A stretch of 64,000 bases of DNA from Terriglobia bacterium (GTDB lineage Bacteria > Acidobacteriota > Terriglobia > UBA7540): positions 1 to 64,000 of the forward strand of contig JASHPE010000191.1 in the NCBI GenBank assembly GCA_030038235.1, in the 5' to 3' direction. Both the position numbers and the translations under genes were made by a program. Below, piece after piece: positions 35,095 through 44,117 of this stretch; positions within the stretch are counted from its first letter, which is position 1, and the number at the start of each line of letters is the position of its first letter. The notes under the pieces were generated by a model. It saw nothing but the letters and a program-made list of their open reading frames with translations, was not told the DNA's origin and ran no database searches.

Positions 35095-35140
35095 ACGAAG
35101 TCGTAATCGGAGGGTCTCTGGTATGGTCTTTCTCCTTCAC

Positions 35141-35683
35141 CTAACTGGATATCTGCATCTCCTCGGTGAACGATTCGATCTGCGCCAGCCCGGCGGTGCT
35201 ACGGAGCCCTTTGGCTGACGGAACCTCGTCCTCGAGGTAGCGCAACTCTCTGGAGAGGTAATTCCAGCACCGGAATATCTCCAATGGATTCTCGCGGGTG
35301 AGCTGCAGCGCCAGGGGACTTGTCTGCACGCGATGAAAAAAAGGCGACAGCTTTGAGTTTGGCCGACAGCGCAGCAAAATCCGATCGAACTTTGGACTCG
35401 GGTGTCTATCCCGCGCCGCGTCGCACAGCACTCCAAGAACCGAAAGGTCGCCACCGCTACTGGTTTGGACGAGCAAACGCTCTTCGTCGATCTCATCAAT
35501 GTGATGCATCAACCAGTCAAGCACAACCCAAGTGAGCCGGCCGGATTCCCGGCAACACGCGGTGCTCCCGGCGATCAGATCCTCAGCCGGCCGGCGCAGC
35601 GAACGTGGATGGCCGCGGGCGACGAGCACCGCGCCCCCCCACTGGTTCCACTCGTCGAAGAGTCGATCTATCCTGTCTTCCAT
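35141..35683 (-). CDS. hypothetical protein paired with the nucleotidyltransferase gene
   Basis: A 180-aa acidic, apparently soluble and largely helical protein with no recognised domain. It begins MEDRIDRLFDEWNQWGGAVL and overlaps the end of the preceding nucleotidyltransferase-like gene by 16 bp in another frame, the usual sign of translational coupling. It has Cys-containing patches (AGSTACCRESGRL, LCDAARDRH). The tight pairing suggests a partner such as toxin or antitoxin, but nothing in the sequence proves it. It ends 46 bp from the NamZ fusion start. Confidence 0.6.
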   Translation of the reverse strand: MEDRIDRLFDEWNQWGGAVLVARGHPRSLRRPAEDLIAGSTACCRESGRLTWVVLDWLMHHIDEIDEERLLVQTSSGGDLSVLGVLCDAARDRHPSPKFDRILLRCRPNSKLSPFFHRVQTSPLALQLTRENPLEIFRCWNYLSRELRYLEDEVPSAKGLRSTAGLAQIESFTEEMQISS

Positions 35684-36195
35684 CCTCGCTCCATTATAAA
35701 ATACCGAATCCTTTGCGCCCAGTCGGGACGAGCGGCCGCAAGACGGTGCGATATCCGCTCCAAAACTTCCTTGTCAGCGCCGGACATCCGTGGCCAAAGG
35801 AGTTCGAGGTCTTCCAGGTCTTGTTCTCGAACAGCGGCGACCTTCATGGCAACTTGCTCTGGCAGTCCGAGCGCGTACAGGCGCAGCTGCTTCAATCCCA
35901 AGTAAAGCGGCTGAAGGCGACCGGCGAAAATCGGGCGGCAGTACGTCCGCGAAACCCTTCACCGCGTCCCGCTTAGCCAGTTCCCGGGAAGGCTATGCTC
36001 TTGCGCCGCCTCGCGGATAGCGCGGCGAAGCCCTGTCTCGTCTCCACTTATTACGATGGCGTCGATGTCACGTGTGGCGCGATTTGCCCCGAAGAACAGG
36101 ATCATTGCGGCTCCGCCCACTACAACCACATCGCACGGACGCGGCAGCTTATCGTCCAACTCGCCAAGCAGTCGCTCCAACTCACTCTTGTCCAC
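35668..36195 (-). pseudogene. nucleotidyltransferase (DUF6036-like), interrupted by two frame changes
   Basis: The N-terminal ORF (35959-36195) reads PCDVVVVGGAAMILFFGANR followed by ATRDIDAIVIS, that is, a GG motif plus the D-x-D metal site of the DNA-polymerase-beta fold. It stops at LSGTR. A second frame carries DAVKGFADVLPPDFRR, and the first frame resumes as RLQPLYLGLKQLRLYALGLP followed by EQVAMKVAAVREQDLEDLEL and ends at 35668. One missing G near gggac and one extra base about 50 nt on would explain it, with an in-frame TGA between. Joined, the product would be about 175 aa, normal for antitoxin-like or standalone NTases. It could be true decay or assembly error. Confidence 0.7.
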
Positions 36196-36330
36196 ATTTC
36201 ACCGGGGCAGAAGGCCATCTGCTCAATTGCCAGCCAACTCTCCTTCCCGGAGAGCCTCTTCTGCTATATACTCGCGCGTGGCCCTTGGAAGAACGAATCA
36301 GTTTATCCGAAGCGGGGCCGCAATCGCGCG

Positions 36331-38211
36331 ATGAAAATCACTCCTGTTGACTGGCTGGTGGTCGCCGGCTATTTCCTGCTGAACCTGCTGATCGGGCTTT
36401 ACTACCGCCGCAAGGCGAGCGCCAACACCGGCGAATTCTTCATCTCCGGCCGCGAAGTGAGCTGGTGGCTGGCGGGCACCTCAATGGTGGCCGCGACCTT
36501 CGCCGCCGACACGCCGTTGGTGGTAACGGGTTACGTGGCCAGCCAGGGAATCGCCGGCAACTGGATCTGGTGGAGTTTCCTGCTGAGCGGCATGATGACG
36601 GTGTTTTTCTTCGCCCGCCTGTGGCGGCGTGCGGAGATCATCACCGACGTGGAGTTGGTGGAACTGCGCTACGCAGGCAAGCCCGCGGCCTTTCTTCGCG
36701 GATTTCGCGCCCTGTATTTCGGCGTGCTCATGAACTGTCTCATCGTGGGCTGGGTGAATCTGGCCATGGAGAAGATCGTCTCCACGGTGATCCCGGCTCC
36801 CGAGTGGTTCCGGCACCTGGACCTGTCTCTCCATCTGTCGTCCGGACTCACGATTTTGACGCACGAGCAGGTCAGTACGGTTAAGACCTGGGCGCTCGTC
36901 ATCATCTTTGCCATCATCGCCCTGACCAGTTCTTACACCTTCATCTCGGGCCTGTGGGGAGTGCTCTGGACCGATCTCGTGCAGTTCGTCTTGAAGATGT
37001 CGATGGTCGTCGTGCTCGCGTACTACGGCGTGGAAGCTGCGGGCGGCATGCACGAAATGCTCGCGAAACTTGCCGTGGTGGACGCCCAGCGTCAGGCCGC
37101 AACCGGAGGCAGGGGATCGATCCTCTCCTTCGTGCCGGACCTCAATTCGGCCTGGATGCCGATCCTGACCTTCTGCCTTTATCTCGGCGTGCAGTGGTGG
37201 GCCAACTGGTATCCCGGCGCGGAGCCCGGCGGCGGCGGATACGTGGCGCAACGCATGTTCAGCGCCAAGAACGAAAAGAATTCGCTTGGTGCCACGCTCT
37301 GGTTCAACATCGCCCATTATGCCTTGCGGCCCTGGCCCTGGATTCTGACCGCGCTCGCCTCTGTGGTCCTGTATCCCAACCTCAAAGACAAGGAAGTGGG
37401 CTTCATCAAGGTCTGGGTGGATCACCTGCCCGGCGCCTGGAGCGGCTTGATGCTCGCGGCGTTCGCGGCCGCCTACATGTCCACCATCGCCACTCAGCTT
37501 AATTGGGGCTCGTCGTACTTGGTCAACGATTTCTATCGCAGGTTCGTGAACAGGAGTGGCTCGGAGAAGCACTACGTCAACGCCTCAAAGCTGGCCACTG
37601 CGTTTCTGGCTGTACTGGGCGCGTTCATCTCGCTGTTTATGACCTCGATCGGTGGCGCGTGGCAACTGCTGCTCGGAGTGGGCGCGGGCACGGGCGCCGT
37701 CTATCTGCTGCGCTGGTACTGGTGGCGCATCAACGCGTGGTCCGAGGTCTCGGCGATGACGGCCGCGGCTCTAACCACCGTGCTGCTGAACGTCAAGTTC
37801 GGCGGGCGGCTGCTGATCAACTTCTCCGGCAGCCCGCCCGACGTCTTCGCCAAGACCATTTTTTTCACCGTGACCGTCACCAGCTTCGTCTGGGCTGTGG
37901 TGACCTACCTCACGCGGCCGGAGCCCGAATGGAAGCTGGTGGAGTTCTACCGGCGCGTGCGGCCGGGCGTCGCGGGCTGGAAGCCGATCGCCCGCCTTGC
38001 GCCTGAGGTCGCCGTGAGCGGCGACGGCTGGTACAATCTCATGGACTGGCTACTCGGCTGCCTGATGGTCTATATGGTGCTGTTCGGCTTCGGCAAGATT
38101 ATCTTTGGCAGCATGGTCCTCGGATTCGGCTTCCTGGCGATCGGCGCGATTGCCGGCTATTTGATCTATCGCGACCTGTCGCGGCGCGGATGGGAGACGC
38201 TGTCGCATTGA
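36331..38211 (+). CDS. sodium:solute symporter family transporter
   Basis: This 626-aa inner-membrane transporter of the SSS family has about 13-14 hydrophobic helices. It opens MKITPVDWLVVAGYFLLNLL, with the core motif SGREVSWWLAGTSMVAATFA where the sodium and substrate site forms, and later GLMLAAFAAAYMSTIATQLNW, the conserved TM8-type sodium region. The ORF track extends 112 codons upstream into the nucleotidyltransferase region; the ATG at 36331 is the natural start. It is 30 bp upstream of murQ on the same strand, so its cargo is likely an amino sugar such as MurNAc (inference). Confidence 0.9.
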   Translation: MKITPVDWLVVAGYFLLNLLIGLYYRRKASANTGEFFISGREVSWWLAGTSMVAATFAADTPLVVTGYVASQGIAGNWIWWSFLLSGMMTVFFFARLWRRAEIITDVELVELRYAGKPAAFLRGFRALYFGVLMNCLIVGWVNLAMEKIVSTVIPAPEWFRHLDLSLHLSSGLTILTHEQVSTVKTWALVIIFAIIALTSSYTFISGLWGVLWTDLVQFVLKMSMVVVLAYYGVEAAGGMHEMLAKLAVVDAQRQAATGGRGSILSFVPDLNSAWMPILTFCLYLGVQWWANWYPGAEPGGGGYVAQRMFSAKNEKNSLGATLWFNIAHYALRPWPWILTALASVVLYPNLKDKEVGFIKVWVDHLPGAWSGLMLAAFAAAYMSTIATQLNWGSSYLVNDFYRRFVNRSGSEKHYVNASKLATAFLAVLGAFISLFMTSIGGAWQLLLGVGAGTGAVYLLRWYWWRINAWSEVSAMTAAALTTVLLNVKFGGRLLINFSGSPPDVFAKTIFFTVTVTSFVWAVVTYLTRPEPEWKLVEFYRRVRPGVAGWKPIARLAPEVAVSGDGWYNLMDWLLGCLMVYMVLFGFGKIIFGSMVLGFGFLAIGAIAGYLIYRDLSRRGWETLSH

Positions 38212-38241
38212 CCGACGGTCGCGCCAAACAATTGGCTTCAA

Positions 38242-39159
38242 ATGCCACTGCCTAAAGCCCGCCTGACAGCTGCGCGGATTACGGAGCGCCCTAATCCGCG
38301 CTCGACGGCGCTCGATACGAAATCCACAGTCGAAATCCTGCGGATCATCAACCGCGAAGACGCAAGAGTCGCCCACGCCGTGAAGAAGGTAATCCCCGAG
38401 ATCGCGCGCGCCGTAGATCTCGCCGTCGAGGCCCTGGCGAAGGGCGGACGTCTGGTGTACCTCGGCGCGGGGACGAGCGGACGTTTGGGTGTGCTCGATG
38501 CTGCCGAGTGCCTTCCGACGTTCGGCACCAAACAGGTAGTGGCGGTAATGGCCGGCGCGCCGGACTCGATGTTCTGGCCGTCGGAAGTCTCTGAAGACGA
38601 TCCCTGGCTCGGTGCGCGCGATCTGTGCAGGATCAAGTTCAGCCGCCGGGACGTTCTGGTAGGCATCTCAGCGAGCGGAAACACGCCTTACGTGGTCGGA
38701 GGCTTGCGCCACGCGCGACGTGTAGGCACACGCACCATCCTTTTGACAGCCAACCCTGAAGCAGAGGCGAGCAGATTGGCGGCGGTGACCATCGCGCCTG
38801 TCGTTGGGCCCGAGGTGATCGCCGGCTCGACGCGCATGAAGGCCGGTACGGCGCAGAAGCTCGTGCTGAACATGATATCCACTGCTGCTATGGTGCGTCT
38901 GGGGCGGGTATTCTCAAACCTCATGATTCAAGTGCAGCTCACAAACGCCAAACTGCGGAAGCGCGCTGAGGGTATTCTGGTAGAGAGCACAGGCGCTCCT
39001 GCTGCCCATGCGCACAAGGCCCTGGAGGCTTCGGACGGAAGCCTGCCGGTGGCGATGCTGATGCTGGCCAAGCAGGTCGATCGCGAAGAGGCTGTCGCGT
39101 TGCTGAACTCAGGGCCGAGTACGGGCGAGGTTCTGCGGCAGGCCCTGAAGAAGCTCTGA
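38242..39159 (+). CDS. murQ: N-acetylmuramic acid 6-phosphate etherase
   Basis: MurQ removes the lactyl group from MurNAc-6-phosphate, giving GlcNAc-6-phosphate, in cytoplasmic peptidoglycan recycling. The 305-aa sequence has the family opening [20 protein letters not shown] and the SIS-domain phosphosugar site [27 protein letters not shown], then [14 protein letters not shown] and [27 protein letters not shown]. It lies between the symporter (30 bp) and murA (20 bp), forming an operon. MurNAc must arrive phosphorylated or be phosphorylated by a kinase that is not in this window. Confidence 0.96.
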   Translation: MPLPKARLTAARITERPNPRSTALDTKSTVEILRIINREDARVAHAVKKVIPEIARAVDLAVEALAKGGRLVYLGAGTSGRLGVLDAAECLPTFGTKQVVAVMAGAPDSMFWPSEVSEDDPWLGARDLCRIKFSRRDVLVGISASGNTPYVVGGLRHARRVGTRTILLTANPEAEASRLAAVTIAPVVGPEVIAGSTRMKAGTAQKLVLNMISTAAMVRLGRVFSNLMIQVQLTNAKLRKRAEGILVESTGAPAAHAHKALEASDGSLPVAMLMLAKQVDREEAVALLNSGPSTGEVLRQALKKL

Positions 39160-39179
39160 GACCTCACTCCTCTGCGTCT

Positions 39180-40469
39180 ATGGACAAGTTTCGAATTGAA
39201 GGCGGACGACCCCTGGAAGGCCGGGTGACTATCGGCGGCGCCAAAAACGCGGCCTTGCCCGCGATGGCCGCGGCGCTCCTGACGGCGAAGCGCGTGGTGC
39301 TGCGCAACATCCCCCGCGTGCGCGACATCATCACCATGCGCAGCCTGCTCGACGAAATGGGCGCGGATTCATCGCTGAAGGGCGAGAAGCAAGGCAATCG
39401 TCTCGCGCTCCAAGCCCGCAAGATCCCCGATCCTACCGCGCCCTACGAGCTCGTGAAGCAGATGCGCGCGTCAGTGCTCGTACTTGGACCCCTGGTTGCA
39501 CGGTTCGGGCATGCGCGCGTGTCGCTTCCCGGAGGCTGCGCGATTGGCGCCCGGCCGATCAACCTTCACCTCAAGGGACTCGAGAGGCTGGGAGCCAAAG
39601 TCAGCATCGAGCACGGCTACGTCGAGGCCCGCGCCGATCGCCTCAAGGGCGACGTTTTCCACTTCGACACCATCACCGTCACCGGCACCGAAAACCTGAT
39701 GATGGCGGCGGCGCTCGCGGATGGCGTCACGGTGCTGGAAAATGCCGCGTTGGAGCCCGAAATCGAAGACCTGGCAGCACTGCTGAACAAGATGGGGGCC
39801 GACATCACCGGCGCGGGCACTCCGACGATTCGTATCCGAGGCGTGAGCCGGTTGGAGGGCGCTGAGCACAACATCATTCCCGACCGCATCGAGACTGGAA
39901 CCTTCCTGGCTGCGGCGGCGATCACCGGAGGTCACCTGATCCTGGACTGCGTGGAGCCCCGGCACCTGACAGCCGTCGTCGCCAAGTTGGCCGAGGCCGG
40001 CGTGGAAACTCGCGCGGCGGCGGCACGAAATACAGGCGGCCCCGAGGCGCTTGAAGCGAAGATGAGTAGTCCGGGGCGCGCCGCGGACGTCACGACGCAG
40101 GAGTATCCCGGCTTCCCGACTGACATGCAGGCACAGTACATGGCGCTGGCAACCCAGGCCCATGGGTCATCGGTCATCACAGAAACGATTTTTGAGAACC
40201 GCTATCTGCACGCTCTGGAATTGGCGCGCATGGGCGCGGACATCACTGTGGACGGGCGGCGCGCCGTGGTGCGGGGTCCGACGCGGCTTAGCGGCGCAAA
40301 CGTGCAGGCGTCTGATCTTCGGGCCAGTGCCTCACTGGTCCTGGCGGCACTCGCGGCCGACGGAGAGAGTGTTATTGACCGCGTATATCACATCGACCGC
40401 GGCTACGAGCGTATTGAAGACAAGCTCAAGCGAGTGGGAGCACGAATCGAGAGAATCTCGGAAGTCTGA
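39180..40469 (+). CDS. murA: UDP-N-acetylglucosamine 1-carboxyvinyltransferase
   Basis: MurA transfers enolpyruvate from PEP to UDP-GlcNAc, the first committed step of peptidoglycan synthesis and the target of fosfomycin. The 429-aa length is normal. Visible motifs: [17 protein letters not shown] at the N-terminus, the active-site cysteine in [20 protein letters not shown] (so fosfomycin-sensitive type), and [18 protein letters not shown] near residue 305. The duplicated fold closes with [14 protein letters not shown]. It is the last gene of the symporter-murQ-murA operon and links recycling with synthesis. Confidence 0.96.
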   Translation: MDKFRIEGGRPLEGRVTIGGAKNAALPAMAAALLTAKRVVLRNIPRVRDIITMRSLLDEMGADSSLKGEKQGNRLALQARKIPDPTAPYELVKQMRASVLVLGPLVARFGHARVSLPGGCAIGARPINLHLKGLERLGAKVSIEHGYVEARADRLKGDVFHFDTITVTGTENLMMAAALADGVTVLENAALEPEIEDLAALLNKMGADITGAGTPTIRIRGVSRLEGAEHNIIPDRIETGTFLAAAAITGGHLILDCVEPRHLTAVVAKLAEAGVETRAAAARNTGGPEALEAKMSSPGRAADVTTQEYPGFPTDMQAQYMALATQAHGSSVITETIFENRYLHALELARMGADITVDGRRAVVRGPTRLSGANVQASDLRASASLVLAALAADGESVIDRVYHIDRGYERIEDKLKRVGARIERISEV

Positions 40470-40536
40470 CGGGCGTGGAATCGCACGTCGTCAGACCGTC
40501 CGCAGCCGACACGCTGGGCAAGCCGTGGTAACAATA

Positions 40537-40574
40537 AAGCGGGGCAGACACAAACTTCAGGTTCCGCCCCGCTT
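40537..40574. terminator. bidirectional hairpin between murA and the FecR-like gene
   Basis: The arms aagcggggc (40537-40545) and gccccgctt (40566-40574) are exact complements in the gap between two convergent genes. The stem is GC-rich with A/T ends on both sides. The run of T is short, so rho-independent action is likely but not certain. Confidence 0.6.
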
Positions 40575-40665
40575 CGGACTCATTCTCGCCAAGTTGCCGG
40601 TTCCAGTGGACGAACCACTCCCGCCCTGACCCTGGCTACATTCGGTTCGACCTCTAGCCAGTCTA

Positions 40666-41544
40666 CTACGGGCAGGTGTAGCCGGCTGGTGGCGTATACG
40701 GGCTGGGGTACACCCCTGGGCCGTACACCTCTGTGTTCCAAGTGTTGAGAGCGCAACCAGCCAAGTTGGCGTTGGTAGCCGCTTGTAGCGCCGCGGAGTC
40801 AGCGGCGGCGGCGGCAGAGCTTGCCGAACTAGCAGCGGCGGCGGCGGCATCAGCCGCAGACGTTGCGTTCTGAGCCGAGGTGTTGGCATCGTCGGCGCGC
40901 GAGATTGCGACACCGGCCAGAATCGCAGCTACGACCCCTGCCGCCAAGGCGCCCACGTCCAAAAGCTCATCCGTGGAGCTTCCCAGCTTCTGAGAGCCGC
41001 CGGTCTGCGGCGCCGGAGTGCGAGCCGTTGTTGTGGTCAGGGTGACCGTCTTACCTTGAGCCACCTGAAGCGTCCGGCCAGCGCCGGACACCATCAGCGC
41101 CCCTTGCTTCGAGGTCACAGTGACTACGCCATTCAGCATCGCCACTTCGCCCAGCGTCTTGTATCCGGCAGAGGGTGCGATCTCGTATTCCCCCGCCTTC
41201 ACCGCCAGACCTGTTCGCTGGTCCGCCTGATACATCGAAACGTTGCCGTGTCCCAGCACGACCTCAACGGTGTTGGCCTCCCGCAAGAACGACGCTTCGG
41301 TTTCGCGACCGAAGGCCATGCGGTTGCCGTTATCGAGCGCGATCACCGCAGCACCATCCTTCACTTGGAGACTGTCGCCACTGAAGATCACCGTGTTCGG
41401 GGCCAGTGTCTGCCCCCCGACAGTGGCATTCAAGCTTCCTGCGACAGAACCGACAACCGCCGAACCGGCGTACACCGGAGCCGCTGCCATCACTCCCAAC
41501 AAGAGAAGCATGATCAGAGTCCGTACTGTGTGTTTCTTGGACAT
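40666..41544 (-). CDS. exported FecR-like protein with Ala/Ser-rich region
   Basis: After a signal peptide (TLIMLLLLGVMAAAPVYAG) the mature part resembles a FecR/DUF-type beta domain: LAPNTVIFSGDSLQVKDGAA, EASFLREANTVEVVLGHGNVSM and GEVAMLNGVVTVTSKQGALMV. Next come a Thr-rich linker and a hydrophobic segment (LLDVGALAAGVVAAILAGVAI). A low-complexity Ala/Ser helix follows (SSASSAAAAADSAALQAATN), and the tail is Pro/Tyr-rich with two cysteines. The ribosome site aaaaaggagaatagagc is strong and a good promoter lies upstream, so it is probably well expressed. Role unknown, perhaps envelope-associated. Confidence 0.78.
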   Translation of the reverse strand: MSKKHTVRTLIMLLLLGVMAAAPVYAGSAVVGSVAGSLNATVGGQTLAPNTVIFSGDSLQVKDGAAVIALDNGNRMAFGRETEASFLREANTVEVVLGHGNVSMYQADQRTGLAVKAGEYEIAPSAGYKTLGEVAMLNGVVTVTSKQGALMVSGAGRTLQVAQGKTVTLTTTTARTPAPQTGGSQKLGSSTDELLDVGALAAGVVAAILAGVAISRADDANTSAQNATSAADAAAAAASSASSAAAAADSAALQAATNANLAGCALNTWNTEVYGPGVYPSPYTPPAGYTCP

Positions 41545-41623
41545 GCTCTATTCTCCTTTTTGAAGATCGGGCACTCGCAAGCTCCACCCGAACTTTAATG
41601 CCCCCTTCCCCAAGTTCCCAAGT

Positions 41624-41652
41624 AGTTTAGGTTCGGAGGTTTCGTTTGTCAA
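41624..41652 (-). promoter_or_regulatory. sigma70-type promoter of the FecR-like gene
   Basis: On the minus strand a perfect ttgaca (41647-41652) is followed after exactly 17 bp by taaact (41624-41629; four of six matches). It lies about 80 bp upstream of the start codon in an AT-rich stretch, the best promoter match seen in this window. Confidence 0.65.
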
Positions 41653-41722
41653 GTACCCTTTTCAAGAATCTTTTGATTCCCGTATAAGAAAAATTTTTGA
41701 TCGCCAGGGACACTCTGCGCCA

Positions 41723-41986
41723 TCACTCGGGAGTCAAAGCCCACTCGTGCAAATCGAGCCGGCGGGCACCATGGCTCACGTAAGGATCGCTCTCGGCCAG
41801 CGCGGTTGCCGCCTCCAGCGATTCAGCCTGATAGATTACCAAGCCTCCGCTTCCATCCGCAAATGGCCCGCGCGCGAAAATTCGTCCTTGCGCTGCCTGT
41901 TCGTTCAGGAAGGCCAGATGCTGAGGACGCAGCCTCACGTTCTTTTCCTGATCGAGCAGGCTCAAAATCGCGGCGAAATATTTCAT
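41723..41986 (-). CDS. YciI family protein
   Basis: The 87-aa protein has the ferredoxin-like YCII-related fold: MKYFAAILSLLDQEKNVRLR, HLAFLNEQAAQGRIFARGPFADGSGGLVIYQ and the closing ATALAESDPYVSHGARRLDLHEW, with the conserved His/Asp positions of the family. Members are small dehydrochlorinase-like or dimerisation proteins of mostly unknown role. It follows the amidase gene by 24 bp on the same strand. Confidence 0.85.
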   Translation of the reverse strand: MKYFAAILSLLDQEKNVRLRPQHLAFLNEQAAQGRIFARGPFADGSGGLVIYQAESLEAATALAESDPYVSHGARRLDLHEWALTPE

Positions 41987-42010
41987 CTGCGCAGCCTGAC
42001 CGTAGCTCTC

Positions 42011-43651
42011 TCACACACTCAACTCGATGGTTGGCAGGAATCTGGGCACCCGACGGAACCGCGTCGCCTGCTCAAACGCATAAGCGATCCTTATCAAAGT
42101 CGGCTCGCTGTAGGCCCGGCCGAAAAAGGAAATGCCGACGGGCAACCCGCGCACGAGGCCTGCGGGCACGTTGATGTTCGGGTATCCGGCGACAGCCGCC
42201 GGTGTCGAACTTCCGCCGGAGTCGTGATCGCCGTCAATCAGATCCGTAAGCCAGGCTGGGCCTGAAGTCGGCGCCACGAGCGCGTCGAGCTCAAATTTGT
42301 CCATCACGGCGTCGATGCCTTCGGCGCGCGACTCCTTCACGTCGTTCGCTAGGGCGTCCAGATAGGCCTTTTCCGTGAGCGGGCCTTTCGCCTCCGCCTT
42401 GATAAACGTGTCCTGGCCGAAGTATGGCATCTCCCGATCCCTATTCTTTTCGTTGAAGGCGATGACATCAGCCAGGCTGTGCACCGGCGCCTCGAGCCCG
42501 AGCCCATCCAGATACTTGTTCAGATCAGCCTTGAGTTCGTAAAGCAGAACCTCGAATTCCGAGGCGTCGAACTTCCCCTGGCTCGGCATGTCCGTGGGAT
42601 CCACAAGGATGGCGCCCTGGGACTTGAGGGCGGCGAGCGCGTCCTCCATCAGCTTGTCTACCGCGTCACCAATTCCGAAGAACTTGCGCGCTACACCGAT
42701 GCGCGCCCCTTGCAGCCCTTTGATGTCAAGGTGCGCCGTGTAGTCTTCATGCGTCCGGCCCTGGCTGGCCGCGGTGGCGCTATCGTCCGGATCGATTCCC
42801 GCAAGCGCGCCGAGCAGAATGGCCGCGTCTTCCACGGTACGCGCCATCGGACCGGCTGTGTCCTGTGTATGCGAGATGGGGATGATCCCGCTGCGGCTCA
42901 CGAGTCCAACCGTCGGTTTAATCCCCACAATGCCATTCACCGAAGAAGGACAAACGACGGAGCCGTCCGTCTCAGTGCCAACGGCCACCGTACACAGATT
43001 CGCAGACACTCCCGCGCCCGAGCCCGAGCTCGAGCCGCACGCGTTGCGGTCAAGCGCATAGGGATTGCGGGTCAGTCCGCCGCGTCCGCTCCAGCCGCTG
43101 GTGGAGTGGCTGGAGCGAATATTCGCCCATTCGCTCAGGTTCGTCTTGCCGAGAATTACCGCGCCTGATTCCCGCAGCCGATGCGCCACAAAGGAGTCGC
43201 GTGGAGGCTTCGATCCGACCAGAGCCAGCGACCCGGCGGTAGTCATCATGCGGTCGGATGTGGCGATGTTGTCTTTGATGAGCACCGGGATGCCGTGCAT
43301 CGGCCCGCGAAGACCGCGCTCGCGCCGTTCGCGATCTAGCTGGTCGGCAATGGCGAGGGCGTCCGGATTCAGCTCGATCACCGAGTTCACGCCCGGCCCC
43401 CGGCCATCGCGGTCGATCTGCTGTATGCGCTCGAGGTACATCTCAGCGATGGAACGAGCCGTGTATTTGCCCGATTTCATCCCGTCCTGTAAATCCCGAA
43501 TGGTGACCTCGTCCAACTCAAACGCCGATGGCGAGCCGGCAGCGCTTACCTTCCGCTCGGGAGCAGCGACCTCTGGAATACGAGCGGCGGCCAGAGCCAC
43601 CGGAGCCACACCCAGAAATCGCCTGCGCGTTATTGTTGTGTCGTCCACCAT
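42011..43651 (-). CDS. exported amidase (amidase signature family)
   Basis: A 546-aa amidase with the Ser-cisSer-Lys triad: Lys in GIPVLIKDNIATSD, the cis-Ser in NACGSSSGSGAGVSANL, and the nucleophile in VGTETDGSVVCPSS. The N-terminus TITRRRFLGVAPVALAAARI is a Tat-type signal. A C-terminal PNINVPAGLVRGLPVGISFFG is typical of the family. The pattern resembles the group annotated as amidase with Tat export in acidobacteria. Substrate may be an amide-containing peptide or small amide. It is convergent with nothing close and lies upstream of the yciI-type gene. Confidence 0.92.
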   Translation of the reverse strand: MVDDTTITRRRFLGVAPVALAAARIPEVAAPERKVSAAGSPSAFELDEVTIRDLQDGMKSGKYTARSIAEMYLERIQQIDRDGRGPGVNSVIELNPDALAIADQLDRERRERGLRGPMHGIPVLIKDNIATSDRMMTTAGSLALVGSKPPRDSFVAHRLRESGAVILGKTNLSEWANIRSSHSTSGWSGRGGLTRNPYALDRNACGSSSGSGAGVSANLCTVAVGTETDGSVVCPSSVNGIVGIKPTVGLVSRSGIIPISHTQDTAGPMARTVEDAAILLGALAGIDPDDSATAASQGRTHEDYTAHLDIKGLQGARIGVARKFFGIGDAVDKLMEDALAALKSQGAILVDPTDMPSQGKFDASEFEVLLYELKADLNKYLDGLGLEAPVHSLADVIAFNEKNRDREMPYFGQDTFIKAEAKGPLTEKAYLDALANDVKESRAEGIDAVMDKFELDALVAPTSGPAWLTDLIDGDHDSGGSSTPAAVAGYPNINVPAGLVRGLPVGISFFGRAYSEPTLIRIAYAFEQATRFRRVPRFLPTIELSV

Positions 43652-44117
43652 CCACTATGCCCTACAAGACTACACCGCAACCGCGGTCCCGTAACGTCCA
43701 AGGCCCGCTAAAGTATCGCGGAGCCAAGGCGGCAGGCGGAGTCCCGCCCGTGAATCCGCAATCGGAGCGACATTTTCGTATCCCTCCTGTTTTCACTAAC
43801 ATTCCGGCTTCGTTCGCGATTGGGCCAGTGATCGGCGCTTGTAAAGGCAGGGCGCGAAGGGTCGAAGCAGGACGGCGACTGCAATGTGACCCGAATCGCG
43901 CAACGCAAGGCTGCTGCGCTCGGCCCTGCAGCCGGCAATGGTGCTGCAACGTTTGACCATGGAATATGTACCCCGGTATAGCGCCGGCGGGCGTCGGTGT
44001 CAAGAGAAAAGTGAGAGAGAGAGGAACCTCACGCCGTCAATTCTTCGTGCAAGGACGTGTCAAGTGGGCGTCCATAATTAGGGAGAGAAGATCGATCCGG
44101 CTCCTCAAGGAGGTTTC
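43652..44117. other. intergenic region without a supported gene
   Basis: This 466-bp gap separates the divergent amidase and DUF4139 genes. Short ORFs on both strands lack homology-like features and ribosome sites. Just before the DUF4139 start there is a strong caaggagg site and, about 40 bp upstream, cataat (44073-44078), a possible -10 element with no good -35. A purine-rich aagtgagagagagagg tract lies near 44010. Confidence 0.5.
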
